From CAYSBE01 sp046309355 (GTDB lineage Bacteria; Bacteroidota; Bacteroidia; UKL13-3), in the NCBI GenBank assembly GCA_046309355.1, contig JBKCPL010000069.1, forward strand, positions 1 to 64,000: a DNA stretch of 64,000 bases. The letters are read 5' to 3'. The notes beneath the pieces are model-generated. The model saw nothing but the letters and a program-made list of their open reading frames with translations, made no database searches and was not told where the DNA came from. The translations under genes and the position numbers were made by a program. Below, piece after piece: positions 53,563-62,937 of this stretch (position 1 is the stretch's first letter; every line of letters starts with the position of its first letter).

Positions 53563-56241
53563 ATGACGCAAAACAAAGATTATACGTTACGCCTTTCGGG
53601 CCTAGAACCCCTCGTTATTTATGAAGGCTCCAATTTTATAAATGTTGGCGAACGTACCAATGTTACCGGCTCAAAAAAATTTCTGCGCCTGATTAAAGAA
53701 GGCCAGTTTGAAGACGCCCTCGAAATTGCCAAAGAACAGGTGCAGGGTGGAGCGCAGGTAATAGATGTAAACATGGATGAAGGCATGATTGACGGTGTAG
53801 AAGCCATGGTGCGGTTCCTCAATCTCATCGCCTCCGAACCCGATATTGCACGTGTTCCCATTATGATTGATTCATCGAAATGGGAAATCATCGAAGCAGG
53901 CCTAAAATGTGTACAGGGGAAATGCGTGGTCAACTCCATTTCGCTGAAAGGCGGTGAAGAAGAATTCATCTATCAGGCTAAAAAAATTAAGCGCTACGGT
54001 GCTGCGGTAATTGTGATGCTGTTTGACGAAAAAGGACAAGCCGATACCTACCAACGCAGAATTGAAATTGCCGAACGTGCTTACCGCATTCTCACTGAAA
54101 AAGTACATTTCCCTGCGGGTGATATCATTTTCGACCCCAATATTTTTCCCGTAGCTACCGGTATGGAGGAGCACCGCAAAAATGCGCTCGACTTTTTCAA
54201 TGCCACTAAATGGATTAAAGAAAACCTGCCCGGTGCAAAAATAAGTGGTGGTGTTTCCAACGTCTCGTTTTCGTTTCGCGGAAACGACAAGGTTCGCGAA
54301 GCCATGCACTCCGCATTTCTATATCATGGAATAAAACACGGCATGGACATGGGTATTGTAAACCCTAGCCAGCTCGAAGTGTATGACCAAATTGACAAAG
54401 AACTGCTCGAGTATGTAGAAGATGTATTGCTCGACCGAAAAGACGATGCTACCGAACGCCTGCTGGAGTATGCTGAAAAAGTGAAAGGCAAAGGCAAAGA
54501 AAAAGTGGTGGATGAAGCGTGGCGAAATGCTCCGGTAGAAGAACGTCTGAGCCATGCACTGGTAAAAGGTATTATCGATTACATCGATGTGGATACCGAA
54601 GAAGCCCGTGCCAAATATCCCAAACCACTGGATGTAATAGAAGGTCCGCTGATGGCCGGTATGAACATTGTTGGCGATTTGTTTGGACAGGGAAAAATGT
54701 TTTTACCGCAAGTGGTAAAAAGCGCACGCGTAATGAAAAAAGCTGTGGCTTACCTCATGCCATACATGGAAGAAGAAAAACGCAAAAGCGGCAATATGTC
54801 AAACAGCCAGGGAACAATTCTACTGGCTACCGTAAAAGGCGATGTACACGATATTGGTAAAAACATTGTAGGCGTAGTTATGGCTTGCAACAATTTTGAT
54901 ATTGTAGATATGGGTGTGATGGTACCTGCCGATAAAATCTTAGCCAAAGCCAAAGAAATCAATGCCGATGTGATTGGCCTGAGTGGCTTGATTACACCCA
55001 GCCTGGATGAAATGGTGCACGTGGCCAAAGAAATGGAACGCCTGGGTATGAAAACACCGTTACTCATTGGTGGTGCCACTACTTCGCGTGTACACACAGC
55101 CGTAAAAATTGACCCGCACTACAGCGGTTCGGTGGTGCATGTAATTGATGCCAGCAAAAGTGTGCCGGTAGTGCAAAACCTGATTAATAAACAAAATGCG
55201 CAAACCTTTCACACCGACATCAAAGCCGACTATGAACGTTTCCGGGAAGAATACAAAAACCGCAAACGCGAAAAGAATTTTGTATCGCTGGAAAAAGCAC
55301 GAAGCACCCGCACGGTAGTGAGAACAGAAAATACTGTAGCACCCACGTTTACCGGAGTAAAGGTGTTTGATAATTATCCGCTCGAGGAGCTACGGAACTA
55401 TATCGACTGGACTCCTTTCTTTATGACATGGGAACTCGCAGGCCGTTATCCAAAAATTCTGGAAGATCCGATTGTAGGCAAAGAAGCCCAAAAATTATTT
55501 GCCGATGCCAATGCCTTACTTGATAAAGTAATCAACGAAAAACTATTGCAAGCCAAAGCCGTAATTGGTTTCTGGCCGGCCAACAGTACAGGCGATGATG
55601 TGGTATTGAAAACCGAAAAGGGCGAAACCACTTTTCACTTCCTGCGTCAGCAAAGCGAAAAAGCCGAAGGACAAACCTACCACTGCCTGGCCGATTTTGT
55701 GGCACCAATAGAAACAGGTACAACCGACTACATGGGTGGCTTTGCCGTAACAGCCGGTATAGGTATAGAAAAACTGGTGGAGGCCTACGAAAAAGACCAT
55801 GACGATTACCACAGCATCATGATCAAAGCCATTGCCGATAGATTGGCCGAAGCATTTGCCGAGCGCATGCACGAGCGTGTGCGCAAAGAATTCTGGGGCT
55901 ATGCATCTTCAGAGAACCTAAGCAACGATGACCTGATTAAAGAAGAATACCAAGGCATTCGTCCCGCACCGGGCTACCCGGCCTGTCCAGACCATACCGA
56001 AAAACGCACGTTATTTAATTTACTTCAAGCAGAAGAACATGCGCACATACACCTGACCGAAAATTTTGCTATGTATCCTGCAGCCAGTGTAAGCGGCTAC
56101 TACTTTGCCCACCCCGAAAGCAAGTATTTTGGTTTAGGAAAAATCAACAAAGATCAGGTAGAAGAATACGCCAAGCGCAAAGGCCAATCGGTGGAGTATA
56201 TTGAAAAATGGCTATCGCCTAATTTGGGGTACGAGGGGTAA
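53563..56241 (+). CDS. metH: Cobalamin-dependent methionine synthase lacking the homocysteine-binding domain
   Basis: 892 residues, against about 1220 for full MetH. Domains in order: pterin-binding (FINVGERTNVTGSKKFLRLI, DVNMDEGMIDG) at about 20-290, B12 cap at about 320-400, B12-binding with DVHDIGKNIV (D427, H429, G432; the histidine is the lower cobalt ligand) at about 410-545, and the SAM activation domain with RPAPGYPACPDHTEK near residue 800. The N-terminal homocysteine/zinc domain is absent, and no separate gene for it lies in this window. In Bacteroidota the two parts are often separate genes. I see no SAM or cobalamin riboswitch in 53347-53562. Confidence 0.95.
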   Translation: MTQNKDYTLRLSGLEPLVIYEGSNFINVGERTNVTGSKKFLRLIKEGQFEDALEIAKEQVQGGAQVIDVNMDEGMIDGVEAMVRFLNLIASEPDIARVPIMIDSSKWEIIEAGLKCVQGKCVVNSISLKGGEEEFIYQAKKIKRYGAAVIVMLFDEKGQADTYQRRIEIAERAYRILTEKVHFPAGDIIFDPNIFPVATGMEEHRKNALDFFNATKWIKENLPGAKISGGVSNVSFSFRGNDKVREAMHSAFLYHGIKHGMDMGIVNPSQLEVYDQIDKELLEYVEDVLLDRKDDATERLLEYAEKVKGKGKEKVVDEAWRNAPVEERLSHALVKGIIDYIDVDTEEARAKYPKPLDVIEGPLMAGMNIVGDLFGQGKMFLPQVVKSARVMKKAVAYLMPYMEEEKRKSGNMSNSQGTILLATVKGDVHDIGKNIVGVVMACNNFDIVDMGVMVPADKILAKAKEINADVIGLSGLITPSLDEMVHVAKEMERLGMKTPLLIGGATTSRVHTAVKIDPHYSGSVVHVIDASKSVPVVQNLINKQNAQTFHTDIKADYERFREEYKNRKREKNFVSLEKARSTRTVVRTENTVAPTFTGVKVFDNYPLEELRNYIDWTPFFMTWELAGRYPKILEDPIVGKEAQKLFADANALLDKVINEKLLQAKAVIGFWPANSTGDDVVLKTEKGETTFHFLRQQSEKAEGQTYHCLADFVAPIETGTTDYMGGFAVTAGIGIEKLVEAYEKDHDDYHSIMIKAIADRLAEAFAERMHERVRKEFWGYASSENLSNDDLIKEEYQGIRPAPGYPACPDHTEKRTLFNLLQAEEHAHIHLTENFAMYPAASVSGYYFAHPESKYFGLGKINKDQVEEYAKRKGQSVEYIEKWLSPNLGYEG

Positions 56242-56493
56242 GAAAAAGACGCAAAGCTGGCACCCCTCAATTTCGAAGCGCACAGCTTCTGTGATATACA
56301 GGTAAATCAATCTTTACGTTTCGCTTAAGGGTAACTTTAGTAAAAAGTTGTTCGTGTTTACACTGGACATCTACACCTGAACACCCACGTTACGACTAAG
56401 ACACCCGCGGCAAGTTCAGGCGTAAGTGCTGAAAAACTACTTGCCGAATGGGGCGCGTTTTATATTTCGTGCATATTCATCCATAATAAAGCG

Positions 56494-56591
56494 TACCTTT
56501 GTCGCATGATTGGTTGCCTTTACTTAATGCACGGCAAAAGTGTTATTACTAATTCAAGCTTTCATATTCATTAACCCCTTTAATAACACGT
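56494..56591 (+). promoter_or_regulatory. Promoter and leader of the cold-shock-domain gene, with a 22-codon leader frame
   Basis: TACCTTTG at 56494-56501 is followed 4 nt later by ATG 56506, which opens 22 codons to TAA 56572-56574. The main ATG lies at 56592, so the mRNA leader is about 85 nt; cold-shock mRNAs often have structured leaders. Whether the short frame is translated is unknown. 56242-56493 holds nothing that I can support. Confidence 0.4.
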
Positions 56592-57092
56592 ATGAGTAAA
56601 TCGCAGGAAACCTTCAGCAAAAAAGAAAAAGAGAAAAAACGCTTAAAGAAAAGACAAGACAAAGCCCAGAAGAAAGAAGAGCGTAAGGCCAATTCTCTAA
56701 AAGGGAAATCACTGGAAGACATGATGGCTTATGTAGATGAGAATGGAAACATTACAACTACAATGCCCGATCCTAAGAAGAAAAAAGTATTTATTGCCGA
56801 TGATATTCGCATTTCGGTAACACGTCAGGTGGCTGACCCAGCTGATTCATTACGTACGGGTAAAATTGCTCATTTCAACCACGATAAGGGTTATGGTTTT
56901 ATTAAAGATGCTGTTTCACAAGAAAGCATTTTCGTGCACATAAACAGCATTGATGGTGTGGTAAAAGAAAACGACCACGTAGTATTTGAAACTGAAAAAG
57001 GCCCCAAAGGCATAAGCGCCATTCGCGTAAAAAAGGTGTCGGAAACTGCACCCATACCGGCACCTCAACCGACAGACGAACCTGCTGCGTAA
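56592..57092 (+). CDS. Cold-shock-domain protein with lysine-rich N-terminal extension
   Basis: 166 residues. Residues 1-45 are nearly all K, E and R (KKEKEKKRLKKRQDKAQKKEERK), probably RNA binding. Residues about 88-150 are a cold-shock OB fold with RNP1 KGYGFI and RNP2 IFVHIN. This extended form is common in Bacteroidota and is larger than the 67-residue CspA. Likely RNA chaperone. Confidence 0.92.
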   Translation: MSKSQETFSKKEKEKKRLKKRQDKAQKKEERKANSLKGKSLEDMMAYVDENGNITTTMPDPKKKKVFIADDIRISVTRQVADPADSLRTGKIAHFNHDKGYGFIKDAVSQESIFVHINSIDGVVKENDHVVFETEKGPKGISAIRVKKVSETAPIPAPQPTDEPAA

Positions 57093-57274
57093 GCTGTCTG
57101 CTCGCTCGTTCGTGTTACGCCACCCGATTTAAGGAAGCGAAGCTTTACACATAGTTGCTGGGGTGTGTTATATGCCTCACAACAACATACTGCTCTACGC
57201 ATGAAATGAGCAGCTGTATCTTAATTGGCATCTTGCGCTGTTTGCCGTAAATTTGAGTTTTATTCCAAAAAGAT

Positions 57275-58009
57275 TTGCTCACCACTATTCTGTTTTTTCT
57301 GGCCGCATTGATTTGCGAAATTTTGGGAACCCTGGGCGGTTTTGGCTCATCCGTATTTTTTGTACCGGTGGCTCAGTTTTTTTACTCGTTTCAGCTGGTG
57401 CTTGGCATCACCTCGTTGCTGCATGTGTTTAGCAATATCAGCAAACTACTGTTGTTCGGCAAACACATAAATTACCGCCTGATGTATTTTTACGGTGTGC
57501 CGGGTGTATTGCTGGTGTTGGCCGGTGCATACTTCACCACACAGGTAAAGCTGGAGTTTGCTCAACTGGCATTGGGCATTTTTCTGGTACTGTTCAGCAT
57601 TGTACTTTTGTATTACGACAACCTAAAACTGAAGGCCACACAGGGCAGTGCAGTCATCAGCGGTGGTCTGGCTGGTCTTATTGCCGGATTTTGCGGAACA
57701 GGCGGAGCCATTCGAGGCATTAGCATGGCGGCATTTGCATTGCCCAAAAGCGTATTTGTGGCCACATCGGCAGCCATTGATCTGGGTATTGACGTAAGCC
57801 GCAGCATAGTGTATGTTCAGCATAATTATTTCACCCGCGACCTGCTGTGGATGCTGCCTTACCTCATGGTTATTTCCTATGTGGGAAGCTACATCGGGAA
57901 AAAATGGCTGGAACGCATACCCGAAGCCACGTTTAGAAAAGTAGTTTTGCTATTGGTTTTATCGGTAGGTTCTGTAATTTTATATCAGGAAATAAGTTTG
58001 CTCCTATAA
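57275..58009 (+). CDS. TSUP (TauE/SafE) family permease
   Basis: 244 residues, about seven to eight hydrophobic helices, with the duplicated TSUP glycine motifs (GTLGGFGSSVFFVPV near residue 18 and GLIAGFCGTGGAIRG near residue 135). Family members move sulfite, sulfoacetate or other organic anions; the substrate here is unknown. Start TTG 57275 with a TAAATTTG box about 20 nt upstream. 57093-57274 holds no other feature. Confidence 0.85.
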   Translation: MLTTILFFLAALICEILGTLGGFGSSVFFVPVAQFFYSFQLVLGITSLLHVFSNISKLLLFGKHINYRLMYFYGVPGVLLVLAGAYFTTQVKLEFAQLALGIFLVLFSIVLLYYDNLKLKATQGSAVISGGLAGLIAGFCGTGGAIRGISMAAFALPKSVFVATSAAIDLGIDVSRSIVYVQHNYFTRDLLWMLPYLMVISYVGSYIGKKWLERIPEATFRKVVLLLVLSVGSVILYQEISLLL

Positions 58010-58020
58010 GGTTACCTTCA

Positions 58021-59340
58021 ATGACATTCAAAAATATAAAGGAATTTTTCAGCAAAGACATCTGGTACGTCCGGCTCGATAAGTTTCCCCGCTGGCAGCG
58101 GGGCGGTATCAAGCTGGCACGCATTGTACTGATGTCGGTTCGCGATTTCAGCACCAAGCAGCTCGAATTGAGGGCCACGTCACTCACGCTGTATTCGCTG
58201 CTTTCCATTGTTCCTGTCATTGCCATGATATTTGGTATAGCGCACGGTTTTGGCCTGGAGGCCTACCTGACTGATCAGCTCGAACAGGCATTTGCCGGTC
58301 AGCCCGTCATACTCGAAAACCTGATAGACTACGTTCATAACATACTAACCAGCACAAAAGGCGAAGTGATTGCCGGCTTCGGTTTTATTTTGTTGCTGTG
58401 GTCGGTTATTCAGGTGCTTAGCAGCATTGAAGACACGTTCAATTCAATCTGGTACGTAAAAACCTCGCGCACATGGGCACGCAAGTTTACCGATTACCTC
58501 AGTATTATGATGCTGGCTCCGGTATTTATAGCCCTTACGGGTGTGGTCAACGTATTTATCGCTACACAAATACAATCGTTTGCGCGGCAGCTGCTGCTGT
58601 TTGGTCCTGTTGTTTCCAAAGCAGTGGTTTTTTTCATCAACCTGTTGCCGTATTTCACCACGGCAGTGCTGTTTTTTATGCTCTACATCGTAATGCCCAA
58701 CACGCGTGTAAAACCAAAGGCAGCGTGGTATGCCAGCATTGTAGCCGGTGTGGTGTTTCAGTTGTTTCAGTGGGCCTACATCGAGTTTCAGGTGGGAGTG
58801 TCGCGCTACAATGCCATTTACGGAAGTTTTGCATCTATTCCGTTGTTCATTACCTGGCTGCAGTTTAGCTGGATGATTGTGCTGATAGGTGCTGAAATAG
58901 CGTATTCGGTGCAGAATGTAACCAACTTCGACATGGATGATGAGAAACAGCTGCTGAGTCACAAAATGCGCATGTTGTACAGCATTTACATACTGCGTTA
59001 TGTGTGCCTGAAGTTTAGTCAGGCAAAACCGGCCCCCGATATAGCCGAAATGAGCAGCAAGCTCGACATAAAAGCAGGGTTATTAAAAAACCTGCTCGAT
59101 GACATGCAGGAATCGCATTTAGTGGCTACTACCGCGGTAGAAGGTACGCTGTGTTATTTACCCGCCAGCGACATTTCAACTTACACGGTGGCATTTGTCA
59201 TTCATAAACTGGAAAGCGAAGGCAGCCTGCGTAAGGTACATGCCGGAGACGATACCTTTTTCCGCATCAAATCGGTGTACAGCGAACTGGAGCGCAGCAT
59301 GCTGAATGCACCATCCAACAAAAATATACTGGAAGTGTAG
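58021..59340 (+). CDS. YihY/BrkB family inner-membrane protein with C-terminal winged-helix-like part
   Basis: 439 residues. The YihY core (residues about 40-310) has six helices with SLTLYSLLSIVPVIAMIFGIAHGFG, IWYVKTSRTW, and GSFASIPLFITWLQFSWMIVLIGAEIAY. Residues about 330-430 are soluble and resemble a winged helix (MSSKLDIKAGLLKNLLDDMQESHLV). Often mislabelled ribonuclease BN; the true function is unknown. It ends 2 nt before aat. Confidence 0.88.
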   Translation: MTFKNIKEFFSKDIWYVRLDKFPRWQRGGIKLARIVLMSVRDFSTKQLELRATSLTLYSLLSIVPVIAMIFGIAHGFGLEAYLTDQLEQAFAGQPVILENLIDYVHNILTSTKGEVIAGFGFILLLWSVIQVLSSIEDTFNSIWYVKTSRTWARKFTDYLSIMMLAPVFIALTGVVNVFIATQIQSFARQLLLFGPVVSKAVVFFINLLPYFTTAVLFFMLYIVMPNTRVKPKAAWYASIVAGVVFQLFQWAYIEFQVGVSRYNAIYGSFASIPLFITWLQFSWMIVLIGAEIAYSVQNVTNFDMDDEKQLLSHKMRMLYSIYILRYVCLKFSQAKPAPDIAEMSSKLDIKAGLLKNLLDDMQESHLVATTAVEGTLCYLPASDISTYTVAFVIHKLESEGSLRKVHAGDDTFFRIKSVYSELERSMLNAPSNKNILEV

Positions 59341-59342
59341 CC

Positions 59343-59915
59343 ATGAGTGACGTGCTCACGCCCGAAGCGCTTTTATTCGCATACAGCATTGGGGTTTTCC
59401 CCATGGCCGACCCCGATAACAACAACGAAATAGGGTGGTACGAACCCGAGGTGCGCGGCATTATTCCACTCGATGGGCTAAACATTTCGAAATCGCTGCA
59501 GCAGGTGTTGCGTTCGGGCAAGTACGAAGTAACCATCAATACAGACTTTGAACAGGTGATGCGGCACTGTGCCCAACGCAGCACTACGTGGATATCGGAA
59601 GACATAATAGCCGCCTACACCGAACTGCACCGCATGGGCTATGCCTACAGTTTTGAAACCCGAGACATGCAGGGCAATTTAGCCGGAGGGTTGTATGGCG
59701 TGGCGCTGGGCCGTGCGTTTTTTGGCGAATCGATGTTTCATGTGCAGCGCGATGCAGGCAAGGTGGCCCTGGTAGCATTGGTCAACTGGATGAACCGGCA
59801 CGGCTTTGAATTGCTGGATACGCAGTATTACACCGAACATTTGGGCAGTATGGGCTGCGTTGAAATTACACGCGATGAATACAAACACTTGCTTATGCAG
59901 GCGCTGAAGACGTAA
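59343..59915 (+). CDS. aat: Leucyl/phenylalanyl-tRNA-protein transferase
   Basis: 190 residues. FAYSIGVFPMADPDNN, WYEPEVRGIIPLDGLNISKSL, TWISEDIIAAYTELHRMGYAYSFETR, GGLYGVALGRAFFGESMF and DTQYYTEHLGSMG cover the whole family. The WYEPxxRGIIPLDG form resembles the alphaproteobacterial branch more than the E. coli WSPDPRAVL form. It adds Leu or Phe to N-terminal Lys or Arg of proteins to mark them for ClpAP (N-degron pathway). Confidence 0.95.
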   Translation: MSDVLTPEALLFAYSIGVFPMADPDNNNEIGWYEPEVRGIIPLDGLNISKSLQQVLRSGKYEVTINTDFEQVMRHCAQRSTTWISEDIIAAYTELHRMGYAYSFETRDMQGNLAGGLYGVALGRAFFGESMFHVQRDAGKVALVALVNWMNRHGFELLDTQYYTEHLGSMGCVEITRDEYKHLLMQALKT

Positions 59916-59942
59916 GCAAAAAGCAATGCCGGAGCAAAAAAA

Positions 59943-59965
59943 ATCCCGGAAGGTCGTTCCGGGAT
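59943..59965 (-). terminator. Terminator between aat and rpsT
   Basis: ATCCCGGAA/TTCCGGGAT hairpin. On the minus strand it is followed by a T run, so it mainly ends rpsT transcription; it may also serve aat from the other side. Confidence 0.85.
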
Positions 59966-59988
59966 AATGTATATGTAAACAATCGGGA

Positions 59989-60321
59989 TTATTTCTTGGT
60001 TGATTTTTTAGCGGCTGTTTTCTTGGCAGCAGTTTTGCGAGGTGCCTTTTCAACTTTTTCGGCAGGCTTACCAATTTTGCTCACTACCTTGGCTAGTTTC
60101 GATTTTTGATTGGCTGCTTTGTTTTTGTGAATCACGTTTTTCTTGGCCAGCTTGTCCAGCATCGAAGAAACTTTTTTCAGCATGTCTTCAGCTTCTTTTT
60201 TGTCTGTAGTAGCTCTAAGGGTTTTGCTGGCTGTTCTAACGGTTTTAGCCTGGTAGCGGTTTCTTAAACGTTTCGTAGCGCTGTTGCGTATACGTTTTTC
60301 TGCTGACTTATGGTTTGCCAT
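59989..60321 (-). CDS. rpsT: 30S ribosomal protein S20 with basic C-terminal extension
   Basis: 110 residues against about 87 for E. coli S20. The core (MANHKSAEKRIRNSATKRLRNRYQAKTVRT, HKNKAANQKSKLAKVV) is clear. The last 25 residues are a repeated AAKK tail that should be flexible and RNA binding, as in other Bacteroidota. Confidence 0.97.
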   Translation of the reverse strand: MANHKSAEKRIRNSATKRLRNRYQAKTVRTASKTLRATTDKKEAEDMLKKVSSMLDKLAKKNVIHKNKAANQKSKLAKVVSKIGKPAEKVEKAPRKTAAKKTAAKKSTKK

Positions 60322-60411
60322 ACTAAGTGATTTATCGGATATGTATTTTTAAAAAGGACTGCAAATATAGGAGTTGCAATTCAAAATCAAAGTTTTCGCT
60401 GATTTTTTGAG

Positions 60412-60738
60412 TTATACGGCAAAACTCTCGCCACAGCTGCACGTGCGTGAAGCGTTGGGATTGTTAAAGGTAAATCCTTTGCCATTAAGCCCATCGGTAA
60501 AGTCGAGTTCGGTGCCAAACAGGTAAAGCACGCTGCGTTTGTCGGTTACTACGCGTACCCCGTCAAAGTCTATTACCTCATCGCCATCTTTCACCTGATT
60601 GTCAAAATCCAGTTTGTAGGAAAGTCCGGAGCATCCACCGCTTTCAACCCCCACACGCAGAAAAAAATCATCGTTGTAGTTGCTCTCTGAGCGCAGGTCA
60701 TGTATACGTTTTTTTGCTTTTTCAGTTACAGTAATCAT
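60412..60738 (-). CDS. IscA/SufA/ErpA-family iron-sulfur carrier
   Basis: 108 residues from ATG 60738. The three ligand cysteines are present: C36 in GVESGGCSGLSY, and C100 and C102 in RTCSCGESF. It hands Fe-S clusters to apoproteins. A TACCTTTG box lies on the minus strand about 27 nt upstream of the start. No other isc or suf gene is adjacent. The window contains several Fe-S clients (LutB-like protein, photolyase). Confidence 0.93.
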   Translation of the reverse strand: MITVTEKAKKRIHDLRSESNYNDDFFLRVGVESGGCSGLSYKLDFDNQVKDGDEVIDFDGVRVVTDKRSVLYLFGTELDFTDGLNGKGFTFNNPNASRTCSCGESFAV

Positions 60739-60853
60739 ATGTGTGTGAAATTTAAATACGGTGCAAAGGTAGCGTTTTAGCTCAAATTGGTAAAACTGCA
60801 TATACAACACAGCAAGGGTACGAATTGTTGACCGAACAGATTACTTTTGTGGC

Positions 60854-61711
60854 ATGACTAAAGCCATAAAAACCATAGCCGTGGCCGGAGCGGGTACCAT
60901 GGGAGCCGGAATAGCCCAGATAACCGCACAGGCCGGATACCGCACACTGCTTTACGATGTAAATGTTGACATGCTACAAAAGGCCCAAACCGGTCTTGAA
61001 AAAACATGGCAGGCTCTGGTAGCCAAAGGCAAACTGACGCAGGAGCAGGCAGCAAAAAGTGCAGCCAATGTTAACTACACCACTCAGGCAAACGACCTGG
61101 TGTGCGATTTGGTGATTGAAGCCATTGTTGAAAAGCTGCCTATCAAACAGGAGTTTTTCAAAACTGTAGCCGCTATTAATTCATCTGATACCATTTTGGC
61201 TACCAACACCTCGTCAATACCTGTTACACAAATTGCAGCTGCAGTACCACAGCCCGGTCGTTTTCTTGGGATTCACTTTTTTAATCCTGCACCGGTAATG
61301 AAGCTGGTTGAAATCATTTCGGGTGCCGAAACCGATAAAGCCATAGCCGATTACTGCACCACGTTTATTGCTTCGCTAGGCAAAACATGTGTTCAGGCGG
61401 CCGATGCACCGGGTTTTATTGTAAATAGGGTAGCCCGCCACTACTATGTAGAAGCGTTGAAAATACTGGAAGAAGGCGTTTCCGATGTGCAGGCCATCGA
61501 TACACTGATGGAAAATTCGGGATTCAAAATGGGTCCGTTCAGGCTAATGGATTTAATAGGCGTAGATACCAACTTTTCAGTTACGTCATCAATGTACAAC
61601 CTGTTTCATCAGGATGGAAAATTTCGTCCCAGCCGCATACAGCAGCAAAAGGTAGATGCCGGACATCACGGGCGCAAAACGGGAAAAGGGTTTTATACGT
61701 ATGAGAAATAA
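60854..61711 (+). CDS. 3-hydroxyacyl-CoA (3-hydroxybutyryl-CoA) dehydrogenase
   Basis: 285 residues, the length of single-domain PaaH/Hbd enzymes. NAD-binding GAGTMGAGIAQITAQAG (about 12-28), ATNTSSIPVTQIA, LGIHFFNPAPVMKLVE with the catalytic histidine, APGFIVNRVARHY and GFKMGPFRLMDLIGVD. It oxidises 3-hydroxyacyl-CoA in fatty-acid or aromatic-acid breakdown or butyrate metabolism. TACTTTTG (60842-60849) ends exactly 4 nt before the ATG, so the mRNA is probably leaderless. Confidence 0.95.
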   Translation: MTKAIKTIAVAGAGTMGAGIAQITAQAGYRTLLYDVNVDMLQKAQTGLEKTWQALVAKGKLTQEQAAKSAANVNYTTQANDLVCDLVIEAIVEKLPIKQEFFKTVAAINSSDTILATNTSSIPVTQIAAAVPQPGRFLGIHFFNPAPVMKLVEIISGAETDKAIADYCTTFIASLGKTCVQAADAPGFIVNRVARHYYVEALKILEEGVSDVQAIDTLMENSGFKMGPFRLMDLIGVDTNFSVTSSMYNLFHQDGKFRPSRIQQQKVDAGHHGRKTGKGFYTYEK

Positions 61712-62165
61712 AGTACTGTATGTGTATATGCTGCTTGTGATGCTGGCATGCAAAAAAGACAACACGCAGGAGCAAACCGCTGATTTTTTTCCGCCCGTTC
61801 AGGTGTTTGTCAGCATCAACTTATCGTTCCCGCAGTATTCGGACCTCAATAATTTACAGGGCTATGCTTACTTGTCTGAGGGCAATAAAGGCATAATTGT
61901 ATACCATACACTTGACGACCGTTTTGTGGCTTTCGACCGCACGTGTTCGTTTAATCCAACTGATGCCTGTGCATTTGTATCGGTCGATAGTTCGCGCATT
62001 CAGTTTCGCTGCGGGCAATACAAACCTAACTTTACAGCTTGTTGCGCTTCCAGGTTTGAAGCCTCGAGCGGCATTGTGCAAACAGGTCCGGCACGCATTC
62101 CGCTGAAGCAGTATTTTACTTCGCGCAGCGGCAACACTATTGTCATTAGCAGCAATCCTATTTAA
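61701..62165 (+). CDS. Rieske-fold-like lipoprotein without the cluster histidines
   Basis: 154 residues from ATG 61701, overlapping the previous stop by 11 nt. A lipoprotein signal with the acylated cysteine lies in LVMLACKKD. The body resembles Bacteroidota Rieske-like lipoproteins (FVAFDRTCSFNPTDACAFVSVD, CCASRFEASSGIVQTGPARIPLKQY). The CxH...CxxH ligands of a true Rieske cluster are not present: the second site is CCAS. The cysteines may form disulfides. Function unknown; periplasmic or outer-membrane anchored. Confidence 0.65.
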   Translation: MRNKVLYVYMLLVMLACKKDNTQEQTADFFPPVQVFVSINLSFPQYSDLNNLQGYAYLSEGNKGIIVYHTLDDRFVAFDRTCSFNPTDACAFVSVDSSRIQFRCGQYKPNFTACCASRFEASSGIVQTGPARIPLKQYFTSRSGNTIVISSNPI

Positions 62166-62172
62166 AAACGCA

Positions 62173-62937
62173 TTATTTCACCTCAACCCACACAGGGCAG
62201 TGGTCGCTGTGCATCACACCGGGTTCGATACCGGCATCTGAAATGCGCTGAGTCAGGTTTTCAGTTGTCATGCAATAATCAATGCGCCAGCCTTTGTTTT
62301 TGCCACGGGCACCGGCACGAAATGTCCACCAGCTGTATTGATGCGGCAAGTCACCTTTGACATGACGAAACGTATCGGTAAAACCGCTGTCTATAAATTG
62401 GCTCATCCACTCGCGCTCTTCGGGCAAAAATCCTGAACTGTTTTTATTGCCCACGGGGTCGTGTATATCAAGAGGACGGTGGCAAATATTGTAATCACCG
62501 CAAATGATGAGTTGTTTCTTTTTCTGCTTCAATTCGCTAATGTAGTCTGAAAAAAACCGGAGCCACTCCATTTTATAGTCTTGCCTTAATTCGCCACTGC
62601 TGCCCGAAGGTATGTACACACTGGCAATGGTGAGGTCGCCAAAATCAGCGCTCACCCACCGCCCTTCGGTATCGTATTCGGGCACACCAAAACCGAACTG
62701 AATATGCTGGGGTTCCTGTTTGCTGAAAATAGCTACACCGCTGTATCCTTTTTTTTCGGCACTTACCCAGTAGCTTTTGTAGCCAAACAGTTCGAAAGGA
62801 GTTAAATCAACCTGTTCGCGACTGGCCTTAGTTTCCTGAAAACAGTACACATCGGCCTTGCGGCTTTCCATCCAGTTGAGAAGGCCTTTGCCCATTGCCG
62901 AGCGTATGCCGTTTACATTGTATGATACAATTTGCAT
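62173..62937 (-). CDS. xth: Exodeoxyribonuclease III
   Basis: 254 residues. The endonuclease/exonuclease/phosphatase fold with SYNVNGIRSAM, FQETKA (metal ligand Glu), SVYIPSG, ICGDYNICH (catalytic Asp and Asn) and the final HSDHCPVWVEV. Repairs abasic sites. TTCATTTG on the minus strand (62942-62949) ends 4 nt before the ATG. Confidence 0.96.
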   Translation of the reverse strand: MQIVSYNVNGIRSAMGKGLLNWMESRKADVYCFQETKASREQVDLTPFELFGYKSYWVSAEKKGYSGVAIFSKQEPQHIQFGFGVPEYDTEGRWVSADFGDLTIASVYIPSGSSGELRQDYKMEWLRFFSDYISELKQKKKQLIICGDYNICHRPLDIHDPVGNKNSSGFLPEEREWMSQFIDSGFTDTFRHVKGDLPHQYSWWTFRAGARGKNKGWRIDYCMTTENLTQRISDAGIEPGVMHSDHCPVWVEVK

